Shown here: in pieces, positions 37,707-45,661 of the stretch | Position numbering within the stretch: position 1 is the first letter of the stretch | Layout of the letters: each line of letters opens with the position of its first letter | Source: Streptomyces sp. NBC_00414 | GTDB taxonomy: Bacteria > Actinomycetota > Actinomycetes > Streptomycetales > Streptomycetaceae | Assembly (NCBI RefSeq): GCF_036038375.1 | Contig: NZ_CP107935.1 | Span: 3,410,001-3,474,000 of the forward strand | DNA: 64,000 bases | Reading direction: 5' to 3' | Notes under the pieces: generated by a model | Database searches by the model: none | Seen by the model: only the letters and a program-made list of their open reading frames with translations | Told to the model about the DNA's origin: nothing | Program-made: the position numbers and the translations under genes

Positions 37707-37760
37707 GAACGTAAATCTTAACAAGCCATAGATCCACTTCGATCAATTCAGGAGGACCCC

Positions 37761-38546
37761 ATGACCCAGAACCAGGCACTGCTTGCCGCCACCGTCGCCG
37801 CCGTCCGCCGCGCCGGTGCCCGGATGATGACCCGCTACTCCACCGAGTCCCGCCCGCCCGCGCTCCCCGAGCTCCTCGCGCAGCTCCAGGCCAATGACGC
37901 GGCCGTCGTCGACACGCTGCACCCGGCGCTGGCCGAGGCTCTGCCGAGCGCGCAATGGCTCAACGACGAACACGGATCGGGACCGCTGGCCACGGGCGAG
38001 TGGTGGCTCGTCGACCCGGTCGGCGGCAACGTCAACGCCGTGCACGGCATGCCCGACTGGAACATCGGCGTGAGCCTCGTCCGTGACGGCCGCCCGGTGC
38101 TGTCGGTGGTCCACTTCCCGGTCCTCGACGAGATGTTCACCGCGACCGAGGGCGGCGGGGCGTTCCTCAACGGCGTACGGCTGAGCGTTTCGGCCAAGAC
38201 GTCGCTGGACGGCGCGCTGGCCGGGACCGGCCAGGCCCAGCCGGGTCACCACCCCGATCTCGCGCGGCGGACGGGCGCCGCCTTCACCGCGATGACGAAC
38301 TCCGCCCTGCATGTGCGGATCTCCGTACCGGTCACCCAGCAGCTCGCCCAGGTCGCCGCGGGCCGGCTGGACCTGCACTGGCAGTTCGACAACGTCCGGT
38401 CCCACACGGCGGGCGTGCTGCTCGTCCAGGAGGCCGGAGGCGTCGTGACCGACCTGGAGGGCAAGCCGTGGGACCTGGCCGGCGAGAGCTACCTCGCCGC
38501 CGCGCCGGGTGTGCACGCCGCCGCACTGGAGGTGCTCACCGCCTGA
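37761..38546 (+). CDS. Inositol monophosphatase-like protein with altered metal motif
   Basis: The 261-residue protein starts at ATG 37761 after AGGAGG. Recognisable IMPase-fold elements are Glu 70 (WLNDEHG), GEWWLVDPVGGNVNAVHGMPDW, GAFLNGVRLSVS and HTAGVLLVQEAGGVV with Asp 210 before it. Motif 2 reads DPVGGN instead of DPxDGT: the second metal-binding Asp is Gly 88. The protein may therefore be a different phosphatase, a one- or two-metal variant, or non-catalytic. It is divergent from a LysR regulator. Confidence 0.8.
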   Translation: MTQNQALLAATVAAVRRAGARMMTRYSTESRPPALPELLAQLQANDAAVVDTLHPALAEALPSAQWLNDEHGSGPLATGEWWLVDPVGGNVNAVHGMPDWNIGVSLVRDGRPVLSVVHFPVLDEMFTATEGGGAFLNGVRLSVSAKTSLDGALAGTGQAQPGHHPDLARRTGAAFTAMTNSALHVRISVPVTQQLAQVAAGRLDLHWQFDNVRSHTAGVLLVQEAGGVVTDLEGKPWDLAGESYLAAAPGVHAAALEVLTA

Positions 38547-38630
38547 GGCAAGCCCGGACCTGCTGATCGACCGCACCTGACCCGTACCCCCACGACTCCG
38601 CGGACAAGGACGACCATGAGTACCCTCGCC

Positions 38631-38658
38631 CCACCCCGAACCACCCCGAACCACCCCG
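38631..38658. repeat. 10-bp tandem repeat CCACCCCGAA, 2.8 copies, at a gene start
   Basis: Copies are at 38631-38640 and 38641-38650, plus eight bases of a third. A unit length of 10 is not a multiple of 3, so each gain or loss shifts the frame between ATG 38616 (which has a good AAGGACGACC ribosome site) and the membrane protein reading frame. Confidence 0.88.
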
Positions 38659-38667
38659 GCGGCCCGG

Positions 38668-39249
38668 GTGAACCGAGTCCGGTGGCGCATCCCCGCCCGG
38701 TTGCGCAAGAGCATCCTGGTCACGCATGTCGTGTCGGCGGGAGTCTGGATCGGCATCGATGTCGTCTCCGCCGTCCTGGTGGCGATCGGCTGGTCACGCG
38801 CGGGCGACGACCGCACCGCCGTGTACCAGGCACTCGCCGACTACTTCGTCGTGCCGCTCCTGCTGTCGGCTCTCGCGGCGGGGGTGGTCTGCCTCGTCAC
38901 CGGTGTCCTGCTGGGCCTTGCGACCAAGTGGGGACTCGTCCGCTACTGGTGGGTCGCGGTGAAGCTGGTCCTCAACACCGTCGCCTGCGTGATGCTGCTG
39001 GCGTTCCTGGGCCCGATCACCGAACTGTCCTCGGGCGAACAGCCGTTGCGGGACATCTGGTTCGTCGCGTTCCTCGCCGTCACCGCCATGGTGCTGCTGA
39101 GTCTCGCGATGGTGCTGTCGGTCTTCAAGCCGTGGGGCCGGACGACGCGAAGGAAGGCCGGGAAGCCGACGACCGGCCCGTCGGAGTCCTCCGACGGTCC
39201 CCGTGTTCCCGGCGCTCCCACCGGTCGCGGCCAGGCAGCACCGCACTGA
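38668..39249 (+). CDS. DUF2269-like four-helix membrane protein, start uncertain
   Basis: The frame opens at GTG 38668 (193 aa): NRVRWRIPARLRKSILVTHVVSAGVWIGIDVV, then helices near 55-75, 85-105 and 125-145. A soluble tail KPTTGPSESSDGPRVPGAP follows. The His-containing first helix (THVVSAGVWIG) resembles DUF2269/CopD-like membrane proteins; function is unknown. The GTG lacks a clear ribosome site. The well-placed ATG at 38616 is one frame out because of a 10-bp repeat; removing one unit would fuse it in frame (MSTLAPPRTTPAARVNRVRW). Confidence 0.68.
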   Translation: MNRVRWRIPARLRKSILVTHVVSAGVWIGIDVVSAVLVAIGWSRAGDDRTAVYQALADYFVVPLLLSALAAGVVCLVTGVLLGLATKWGLVRYWWVAVKLVLNTVACVMLLAFLGPITELSSGEQPLRDIWFVAFLAVTAMVLLSLAMVLSVFKPWGRTTRRKAGKPTTGPSESSDGPRVPGAPTGRGQAAPH

Positions 39250-39414
39250 TTACATAGGGGGTGAACTCCGGCCGCCCGAACCGGAGTTCAGCGCGCCCGG
39301 TGCGACCCCGGCCGTCGTCACCGATCAGATCGCGGAGGACCTCCGATTGCTCACCGACCAGCGATGCCGCCGCTGCTCCCCGTGCTCGGACTCCGGCGTT
39401 GCCGCGGGTGTCGG

Positions 39415-41151
39415 ATGAGCCGCGTGGAGCGCCTCGCGTACGAGGATCCCGGAGTGCCCGTCCTGCGCGGCGGCGGCCGGTTCCTGTGGTGGCTGGTCAC
39501 CCGGCAGCCGGGGCGGTCGGCGGCGGGCGCGGTGCTGGCCACCACCTGGCTGGTGCTCATCGCCCTGACGCCGTATCTGCTGTCCCGGGCGATCGACGAC
39601 GGGCTGGAGCCGGGCGACCGGGGGGCGCTGGCCGGCTGGTCCGCGGCGCTGCTGGGCCTCGGGGTGTTCAACGCCGGGGTGGGTGTCCTGCGCCATCGCA
39701 CGATGACCAAGGTCCGGATGGACGCCAACTTCCGTTCGGTGAAGCTCGTGGTGGGGCAGGCGACCCGGCTGGGTGCCGGGCTGTCCCGGCAGACCGGGAC
39801 CGGCGAGGTCGTCACGATCGGCGTCGGTGACGTGCTGACGATCAGCCAGGCACTGACCGTCGTGGGGCCCGGCGTCGGCGCCGTCGTCGCCTATGTCGTC
39901 GTGGCCGGGCTGCTGCTGGCGGTCTCGCCGCCGCTGGCCGCGGTGGTCCTGATCGGCATACCGGTGATCGTCGTCCTCGTCGGCCCCCTGATGGGGCGGC
40001 TGCAGGGCACGGAGACGGAGTACCGCGAGCTGCAGGGCACGCTGACCGCGCGGATCGGCGACCTCGCCGGCGGACTGCGGGTCCTCAACGGCCTCGGCGG
40101 GAAGGGGCTGTTCGCCGACGCCTTCCGCCGGGACTCGCAGCGGCTGCGGGAACAGGGGTACCGGGTCGGGTCGGTGACCAGCTGGCTCCAGGCGCTCGGC
40201 GTGGGGCTGCCGACGGTGTTCCTGGCCGTGGTGACCTGGCTGGCGGCCCGGCTCGCCGCCCAGGGGTCGCTGACCGTCGGCGAACTGGTGTCCGTGTACG
40301 GCTACGGCGCGGTCCTCGTGGCACCGGTGGCGTTCTTCGTCGAGTGCGGCTACCAGATCAGCCGGGGTGTGGTGGCCGCCCGACGCGTCGTACGCTTCCT
40401 GGCCCTGGAGCCCCTCATGGCCGACGACCCCGCCGCGGACCTCCCGCTGGACGCCCCCGCGGAGCCTTCGGTGCTGCACGATCCGGAGTCCGGTGTCCGG
40501 GTGGTGCCGGGTGCGCTGACCGCGCTGGTCGGTGCCCGTCCGGCGGAGTCCGCAGCCGTGGTCGACCGGCTCGGCCGGTACACCGCGTCGTCGGCGACCT
40601 GGGGCGGCGTACGTCTCGACACGATCGCCCTGCCGCGGATACGGGAGCGCATCCTGGTCGCCGACAACGAGGCCGACCTGTTCGCGGGCACCCTGCGCGA
40701 CCTGCTCCTGGGCCACCGGGAGGACCAGGACGAGGAGGCCGTCGACAGGGCCGTGCACGCGGCCGTCGCGGACGACATCGTGCTCGGGCTGCCCGACGGG
40801 CTCGACTCGGCCGTCGACGCGCAGGGCCGCAGCCTCTCCGGGGGCCAGCGGCAGCGCGTACGCCTGGCACGGGCCCTGCTCGCGGACCCCGAGGTGCTGC
40901 TCGCCGTGGAGCCCACCTCGGCGCTCGACGCGCACACCGAGGCCGCGGTCGCCGCCCGGCTGCGCGCCGCACGCACCGGCCGCACGACCCTCGTCACCAG
41001 CACCTCGCCCCTGGTGCTCGACCAGGTGGACACCGTGTACTACCTGGTCGACGGCAAGGTCGCGGCCGTCGGCGGACATCGCGAACTCCTCGACGGGGAG
41101 CCGGGATACCGGGCGCTGGTGGCCCGCGACACGCAGGAGGTCGTGCGATGA
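39415..41151 (+). CDS. ABC exporter half-transporter with dead nucleotide site but intact signature (pair 2, subunit A)
   Basis: The 578-residue protein starts at ATG 39415 (39364 is a longer option). Exporter membrane domain about 25-330. In the ATPase domain, Walker A is replaced by LVGARPAESAAVVDRL with no Lys, Walker B reads LLAVEPTSALD with Val for the metal-binding Asp, and the H-loop position is TSTSP, lacking His. The signature SLSGGQRQRVRLARALL is perfect. It can therefore only complement a partner's site. Its stop overlaps the next gene start. Confidence 0.88.
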   Translation: MSRVERLAYEDPGVPVLRGGGRFLWWLVTRQPGRSAAGAVLATTWLVLIALTPYLLSRAIDDGLEPGDRGALAGWSAALLGLGVFNAGVGVLRHRTMTKVRMDANFRSVKLVVGQATRLGAGLSRQTGTGEVVTIGVGDVLTISQALTVVGPGVGAVVAYVVVAGLLLAVSPPLAAVVLIGIPVIVVLVGPLMGRLQGTETEYRELQGTLTARIGDLAGGLRVLNGLGGKGLFADAFRRDSQRLREQGYRVGSVTSWLQALGVGLPTVFLAVVTWLAARLAAQGSLTVGELVSVYGYGAVLVAPVAFFVECGYQISRGVVAARRVVRFLALEPLMADDPAADLPLDAPAEPSVLHDPESGVRVVPGALTALVGARPAESAAVVDRLGRYTASSATWGGVRLDTIALPRIRERILVADNEADLFAGTLRDLLLGHREDQDEEAVDRAVHAAVADDIVLGLPDGLDSAVDAQGRSLSGGQRQRVRLARALLADPEVLLAVEPTSALDAHTEAAVAARLRAARTGRTTLVTSTSPLVLDQVDTVYYLVDGKVAAVGGHRELLDGEPGYRALVARDTQEVVR

Positions 41152-42953
41152 GCACACAGTTGCCGGTCGCCGAACCGGCCGACGTGCGCGCCGCCGCGGC
41201 CCGGCTGATCCGCGCGGACGGCCGTGCCTTCGCCGCCGTGCTCGTCCTGAACGCGCTGGCCGCCGCTGCCGGTCTGGCCGGCCCGTGGCTGCTCGGCCGC
41301 ATCATCGACGAGGTCCGGGCGGGCGGCGGTGCCGCCGCCGTGGACCGGCTGGCGCTCGTCATCCTGGTGTGCGCGCCCGCCCAGCTGCTGCTGGCGCGGG
41401 CCGCCCGGTTCGTGGGGCACCGGTTCGGGGAGCGGACGCTGGCGCGGGTGCGCGAGGAGTTCGTCGACCGGGCGCTGGCACTGCCCGCGTCCGTCGTGGA
41501 GCGGGCGGGCACCGGCGATCTGACGGCCCGCGGCACCGCCGACGTCGCCGCTGTGGGCACGACCCTGCGCGACGCGGGGCCCGAGCTGCTGATCTCCTCG
41601 GTGCAGGCGCTGTTCGTCATCGGCGCGGTCTTCGTGCTCGATCCGCTGCTCGGCGTCTGCGCGGTGCTCGCCCAGGCCGGTATCTGGTTCGCCCTGCGGT
41701 GGTATCTGCGCCGGGCCCGCCCCGCCTACCTCGCCGAGGGCGCCGCCACCTCGGAGGTCGCCGAGATCGTCTCGGCCACCACGTCCGGCGCGCGCACGGT
41801 CGAGGCGTTCGGCCTGCAGCGGCGGCGCGTCACCGCGAGCCGGAACGCTCTCGACACGTCCCGCCGCACCCGCATGCACACGCTGAACCTGCGGTCCGTG
41901 TTCTTCCTGAGCGTGGAGATCTCGAACGTGCTGCCCGTGGCCGTCGTGCTGATGGTGGGCGGGGCCCTGCACGCGCGGGGCGCGATGAGTGTGGGCGCCG
42001 TGGTCGCGGCGGCCCTGTATCTGCGCCAGCTGGAGTCGCCGCTCGACACGATCCTGATGCGGGTGGAGCAACTGCAGAGCAGCGGCGCCTCGTTCGCGCG
42101 GGTGGAGGGCCTCGGCCGGGCCCCGCGGACCGCACCGTCGGGATCGCCGTCGGCGTCCCCCGCACCGGCGGACGACCGGATCGACGTACGGCGGGTCCGA
42201 TACGCGTACGACCGCGGCGGCGAGGTGCTGTGCGGGGTCGACCTGACCGTACGGCCCGGGGAGCGGCTGGCCGTCGTCGGGCCCTCCGGCGCCGGGAAGA
42301 CGACCCTGAGCAGGCTGCTCGCGGGCATCGACGTGCCGCGCTCCGGCACGGTGACGGTCGGCGGGGTGCCGATCGCCGGTCTGGACCCGGAGCAGCTGCG
42401 ACGGCAGGTCGTGCTCGTCACCCAGGAGCACCACGTGTTCCTGGGCACGGTCCGCGACAACCTGCTGATCGCCGAACCGGACGCCGACGACGCCCAGTTG
42501 TGGGCGGCGCTCGCGGCCGTCGGCGCCGAGGACTGGGTCAGGGAGCTGCCGGACGGGCTCGACACGGAGCTGGGCCCCCGCGGCCGTCCCCCGGCCGCCG
42601 GCCACGCCCGGTCCGCCGGATCCCCCGTCGCGGACGGCTCGCGGGCCCAGCAACTGGCCCTGGCCCGGGTGGTGCTGGCCGACCCGCACACCCTGATCCT
42701 CGACGAGGCCACGGCGCTCCTCGACCCGGCCACCGCACGTCACACGGAGCGTGCGCTGGCCGCCGTGCTCGAAGGGCGCACCGTCATCGCCATCGCGCAC
42801 CGCCTGCACACCGCGCACGACGCGGACCGGGTGGCCGTGATGGAGGCGGGGCGGCTGACCGAACTCGGATCCCACGAGGACCTCGTGGCGGCCGGCGGCG
42901 CCTACGCGGCCCTGTGGCACTCCTGGCACGGCGAGCACCCACGCCCTTCCTGA
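41148..42953 (+). CDS. ABC exporter half-transporter with intact nucleotide site but broken signature (pair 2, subunit B)
   Basis: The 601-residue protein starts at ATG 41148 behind GGAGG, overlapping subunit A by 4 bp. Exporter membrane domain about 25-310. Walker A VGPSGAGKTT, Q-loop LVTQEHHVFLG, Walker B LILDEATALLD and H-loop IAIAHRLHT are normal. The signature is replaced by VADGSRAQQLALARV after an Ala/Gly/Ser insertion. With subunit A one canonical site remains. It lies 130 bp upstream of the peptide gene at 43083, making it the best candidate exporter for that peptide. Confidence 0.88.
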   Translation: MSTQLPVAEPADVRAAAARLIRADGRAFAAVLVLNALAAAAGLAGPWLLGRIIDEVRAGGGAAAVDRLALVILVCAPAQLLLARAARFVGHRFGERTLARVREEFVDRALALPASVVERAGTGDLTARGTADVAAVGTTLRDAGPELLISSVQALFVIGAVFVLDPLLGVCAVLAQAGIWFALRWYLRRARPAYLAEGAATSEVAEIVSATTSGARTVEAFGLQRRRVTASRNALDTSRRTRMHTLNLRSVFFLSVEISNVLPVAVVLMVGGALHARGAMSVGAVVAAALYLRQLESPLDTILMRVEQLQSSGASFARVEGLGRAPRTAPSGSPSASPAPADDRIDVRRVRYAYDRGGEVLCGVDLTVRPGERLAVVGPSGAGKTTLSRLLAGIDVPRSGTVTVGGVPIAGLDPEQLRRQVVLVTQEHHVFLGTVRDNLLIAEPDADDAQLWAALAAVGAEDWVRELPDGLDTELGPRGRPPAAGHARSAGSPVADGSRAQQLALARVVLADPHTLILDEATALLDPATARHTERALAAVLEGRTVIAIAHRLHTAHDADRVAVMEAGRLTELGSHEDLVAAGGAYAALWHSWHGEHPRPS

Positions 42954-43003
42954 ACCGTGATCCGCCACTCCTTTCCCCTCGGGTCCGCTGAGCGGAACCG
43001 CGC

Positions 43004-43034
43004 TTGTGCGAGCCATAACGCCTCCCGGAATATC
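43004..43034 (+). promoter_or_regulatory. Possible promoter of the peptide gene
   Basis: TTGTGC (43004-43009) and GAATAT/AATATC (43028-43034) are 18-19 bp apart in an unusually AT-rich patch, 49 bp before the peptide ATG. Match to consensus is modest. Confidence 0.33.
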
Positions 43035-43082
43035 TAACGCAGCCAGACACCGATCTGGATGGTTAAAAAGGGAGTCGGGAAA

Positions 43083-43211
43083 ATGTCGAAGGAAAACATG
43101 GGAACGCAGGCGAGCGACCTTCTGGGCGACCTGGAGGACTCCGCCGAGCGCGACGTGACCACCCTTGCCGAGCTCGGTTTCGACCGTCCGGTCAAGGCGT
43201 ACGTCTACTGA
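43083..43211 (+). CDS. Putative RiPP precursor peptide, 42 aa, C-terminus AYVY
   Basis: ATG 43083 with GGGAG 8 nt upstream, stop at 43209-43211. The peptide starts MSKENMGTQASDLLGDLEDS, is acidic and helix-prone, and ends TLAELGFDRPVKAYVY. It has no Cys and no signal peptide or membrane segment. An acidic helical leader, a DRP turn and a short hydrophobic/aromatic C-terminus fit a ribosomally made, modified peptide whose core would be the last 4-7 residues. A strong hairpin follows, then a metalloenzyme-like gene and a transporter. Precursor status is inferred; no known class matches. Confidence 0.68.
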   Translation: MSKENMGTQASDLLGDLEDSAERDVTTLAELGFDRPVKAYVY

Positions 43212-43228
43212 TCGCGTCTGATCCACTT

Positions 43229-43260
43229 GCCGGGCCCGCCCACGTCGTGGCGGGCCCGGC
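43229..43260 (+). terminator. Hairpin between peptide gene and downstream enzyme gene
   Basis: GCCGGGCCCGCC (43229-43240) and GGCGGGCCCGGC (43249-43260) form a perfect 12-bp stem with an 8-nt loop, 17 bp after the peptide stop. As a partial terminator it would give much more peptide than enzyme, as is common in peptide clusters. Confidence 0.8.
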
Positions 43261-43299
43261 GCTCTCGGGGACAAGAACGGAAAAACCGACGGGGGAAAG

Positions 43300-44280
43300 A
43301 TGAAAGACGTATTCGAAGTATGGCCGGGTCTGCGTTCCGTATTTCCCGACGGAGATGTCCTGTTCATCTCCGACCGGCAGTACGTCGTGGATCTGATGAC
43401 GGAGCGGGGGCTGCCCAGCGAGCATTTGGCGGAGGTATCGGAACCGCCCGGGTCCGTGGTTCTCGTCGGCTGCGACTATGCGAGCCTCGGCCCTCGGGAG
43501 GCATTGCACGAGCTGTTCGCCGGGAGCCGGGTGCTCTGGGTGCCGCTGGTGTCCTTCGACCCGGATCCCGGTGCCGCGCGCTACTCGCTCGACCTCATGC
43601 TGGCGAGCGACCTGGCCGCGTCCGCGAAGGGCAACCGGGACTGGACCTCGGTGCTGCGCAGGGCCCGGCGCCCGCTGGTCGTCGCCGGCGACCGCACCTC
43701 GCTGACCTTCCAGATCGTGCGGGACGACATCGTGGTGGTCACCCGCCTCCAACCGCTGCTGGAGATCGGTGAGTTCGTCAGCATCGCCGAGTACTTCGAG
43801 GTCGACATCGACAGCAGCCTCGACGTCGGCGCCGACACGGACACCGGCACCGGCACCGACACCGACAAGGCCTCGTACACCGCCGACGGCACCTTCTGGG
43901 CCGACGGCCTGTGTGTGGCACGGCATCCACAACTCGACCTCGACGCACCGGCCCTGAAGGAGGCGCGGGAGATCGCGGCCCGGGTGGCCGAGGCCGGCGG
44001 AATGCTGGTCCGGGTCGAGAACTGCCACGTGGTGTCCGCCGTCTGCGGGGGCGAGGAGTGGGCGAGCGAACTGGCCCTGTGCGCGGGAGAGAGCGGCTCG
44101 CGTCTTGTCGAGTTCTCGTTCGGCACGAACACCGGGATCCTGGACGACCTCGACTGGTCGGTCAACTCGCAGATCAACGAGGGTGCCGCCGGTGTGCACA
44201 TGGGTGTGGGCGACGGCGTGAGCGGCGCTCACATCGACTTCGTGCTGCCCGCCGCCAAGGTCGGACTCGCCGGGGCATGA
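43300..44280 (+). CDS. Unrecognised protein with M29 aminopeptidase/NicX-like C-terminal motifs
   Basis: The 326-residue protein starts at ATG 43300 after GGGGGAAAG. I do not recognise a characterised homologue. Its C-terminal half shows the pattern of M29 aminopeptidases and the NicX dioxygenase fold: LEIGEFVSIAEYFE (Glu 158), LVEFSFGTNTG (Glu 271), GAAGVHMGVGDG (His 300) and SGAHIDFVLP (His 311, Asp 313), the positions that bind Zn or Fe in those families. An Asp/Thr/Gly insert (about 178-190, DTDTGTGTDTD) is low-complexity. It could trim or modify the upstream 42-residue peptide. Its stop overlaps the MFS start by 4 bp. Confidence 0.7.
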   Translation: MKDVFEVWPGLRSVFPDGDVLFISDRQYVVDLMTERGLPSEHLAEVSEPPGSVVLVGCDYASLGPREALHELFAGSRVLWVPLVSFDPDPGAARYSLDLMLASDLAASAKGNRDWTSVLRRARRPLVVAGDRTSLTFQIVRDDIVVVTRLQPLLEIGEFVSIAEYFEVDIDSSLDVGADTDTGTGTDTDKASYTADGTFWADGLCVARHPQLDLDAPALKEAREIAARVAEAGGMLVRVENCHVVSAVCGGEEWASELALCAGESGSRLVEFSFGTNTGILDDLDWSVNSQINEGAAGVHMGVGDGVSGAHIDFVLPAAKVGLAGA

Positions 44281-45584
44281 GGGGCGGACGCGACACGGCG
44301 GAACCGTCGTTGTGGACGCACCGGGGTTTCCGTCTGCTGCTGGCCGGGGTGACCGTCAGCACCTTCGGGGACTGGCTCCTCGCGATCGTCTTCGGCATGT
44401 GGGTGAAGGACCTGACCGGGTCGAACGCCCTGGCCGCGAGCATGATCTTCGCCGGCACGCTGCCCGCGTTCGCCGCCCCGCTCACCGGGCTCGTGGCCGA
44501 CCGTTTCCCCCGCCGTACGGTGCTCGTGTCGGCCGGACTCGGATCGGCCGCGATGCTCGGCCCGCTGTTCGCCGTGCACGACCGCGGCGACCTGTGGATC
44601 CTCTATCTGGTGGCCGTGTGCGGCGGGCTGGCCGACGGGGTGATCTCCGCCGCGGTGAACGGCCTCAGCCGTTCGATGGTCCCGGAGGAGTCGCTCGGCC
44701 GGGCCAACGGCATGCTGGCGACGGTCCGGCAGACCATGCAACTGGCGGGACCCGCGGCGGGCGCCCTGCTCTACGCGGCGTCCGGCGCCCGGACCGTCAT
44801 CGTGCTGGACGCCGCCACCTTCGTCGTCGCCGCCCTGTGCGTGGCGATGATCCCGGCGCACGGCACACGGCGCGGACAGGAGCGCGGCGGTACGGAGCCG
44901 AAGCCTCCCGCGCCTGGCGTGCCCGACGAGCCGGAGGCGGAGGACGAGTCGCTCGCGTCCGAGGCCGCCGCGGGCATCCGGCACATGGCGGGGGTCCCGG
45001 TGCTGCGGCGGCTCCTGTTCACCGGCTTCGTCTTCGGGCTGACCATCGGCTTCGCGGAGGCGGTCGTCTTCGCGGTGGTGGAGGGCATCGGCCGCCCGGC
45101 ATCGTACGTCGGTTTCCTGACCAGTGCCGAGGGCATCGGGTCGGTCGCCGCGGGCGCGCTCGTCACCGCCCTGAGCAGCCGTGTCGGGGACTTCCGGAAG
45201 ATCACCACGGGGCTCTGCTGCTTCTCCGCAGGCCTGTTGCTGCAGACGGGCGGGGGGCTGCCCTTCGTGGTCGCCGGAGCCGTCCTCGCCGGTGCGGGCG
45301 CCCCGCCGCTGGTGGTCGGCATCACCACGGCGGCCCAGCGCCGCACACCGGACGCCCTCACCGGACGGATCTCGGGGGCGCTGAACTTCGCCGTCAACGT
45401 GCCGTTCGCCGTGTCGATCGGCCTCGGCGCGATCCTGGTCGGCCTGATGCCGTACCGGATCCTGCTGCTGTCGATGAGCGCCGGTCTGGCCCTGGTCGCC
45501 CTCTACTCCAAGGTGGCTCTGTGTGAGTCCGGACACAGCGGGCGGACGGCGGCGGATGACGTTGACCTGGTGCACGACCGGTGA
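44277..45584 (+). CDS. MFS exporter (enterobactin-exporter-like, MFS_3)
   Basis: The 435-residue protein starts at ATG 44277, coupled to the preceding gene. Twelve helices are predicted. STFGDWLLAIVFGMWVKDLTGSNALAA at the start, the loop LVADRFPRRTVLV and RANGMLATVRQTMQLAGPAAGALL match the MFS_3 drug/siderophore exporter group. A charged Pro/Glu-rich loop (about 195-225) links the halves. It is probably the exporter or immunity pump for the product of the neighbouring peptide and enzyme genes. Confidence 0.92.
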   Translation: MRGGRDTAEPSLWTHRGFRLLLAGVTVSTFGDWLLAIVFGMWVKDLTGSNALAASMIFAGTLPAFAAPLTGLVADRFPRRTVLVSAGLGSAAMLGPLFAVHDRGDLWILYLVAVCGGLADGVISAAVNGLSRSMVPEESLGRANGMLATVRQTMQLAGPAAGALLYAASGARTVIVLDAATFVVAALCVAMIPAHGTRRGQERGGTEPKPPAPGVPDEPEAEDESLASEAAAGIRHMAGVPVLRRLLFTGFVFGLTIGFAEAVVFAVVEGIGRPASYVGFLTSAEGIGSVAAGALVTALSSRVGDFRKITTGLCCFSAGLLLQTGGGLPFVVAGAVLAGAGAPPLVVGITTAAQRRTPDALTGRISGALNFAVNVPFAVSIGLGAILVGLMPYRILLLSMSAGLALVALYSKVALCESGHSGRTAADDVDLVHDR

Positions 45585-45661
45585 TTCGTTGAAATCGGCG
45601 CCGGCCGCCGCCCGTTGACGGCCGCACGCGCGACACACGGGGGAAACGGGAAACACGGGGG

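Noticed and set aside
38616..39257. 214-codon frame starting at ATG 38616 with a good ribosome site
   Set aside because: After about 17 codons it becomes an Arg/Gly/Pro/His-rich out-of-frame translation of the membrane protein; the start is meaningful, the frame is not.
43083..43211. Lanthipeptide, lasso peptide or thiopeptide precursor
   Set aside because: The peptide has no Cys and few C-terminal Ser/Thr, and no LanB/M/KC, lasso B/C or YcaO gene is nearby.
41040..43367. 775-codon minus-strand open frame spanning the ABC gene and the peptide gene
   Set aside because: Shadow of the exporter gene; it would also run antisense through the well-placed peptide gene and hairpin.
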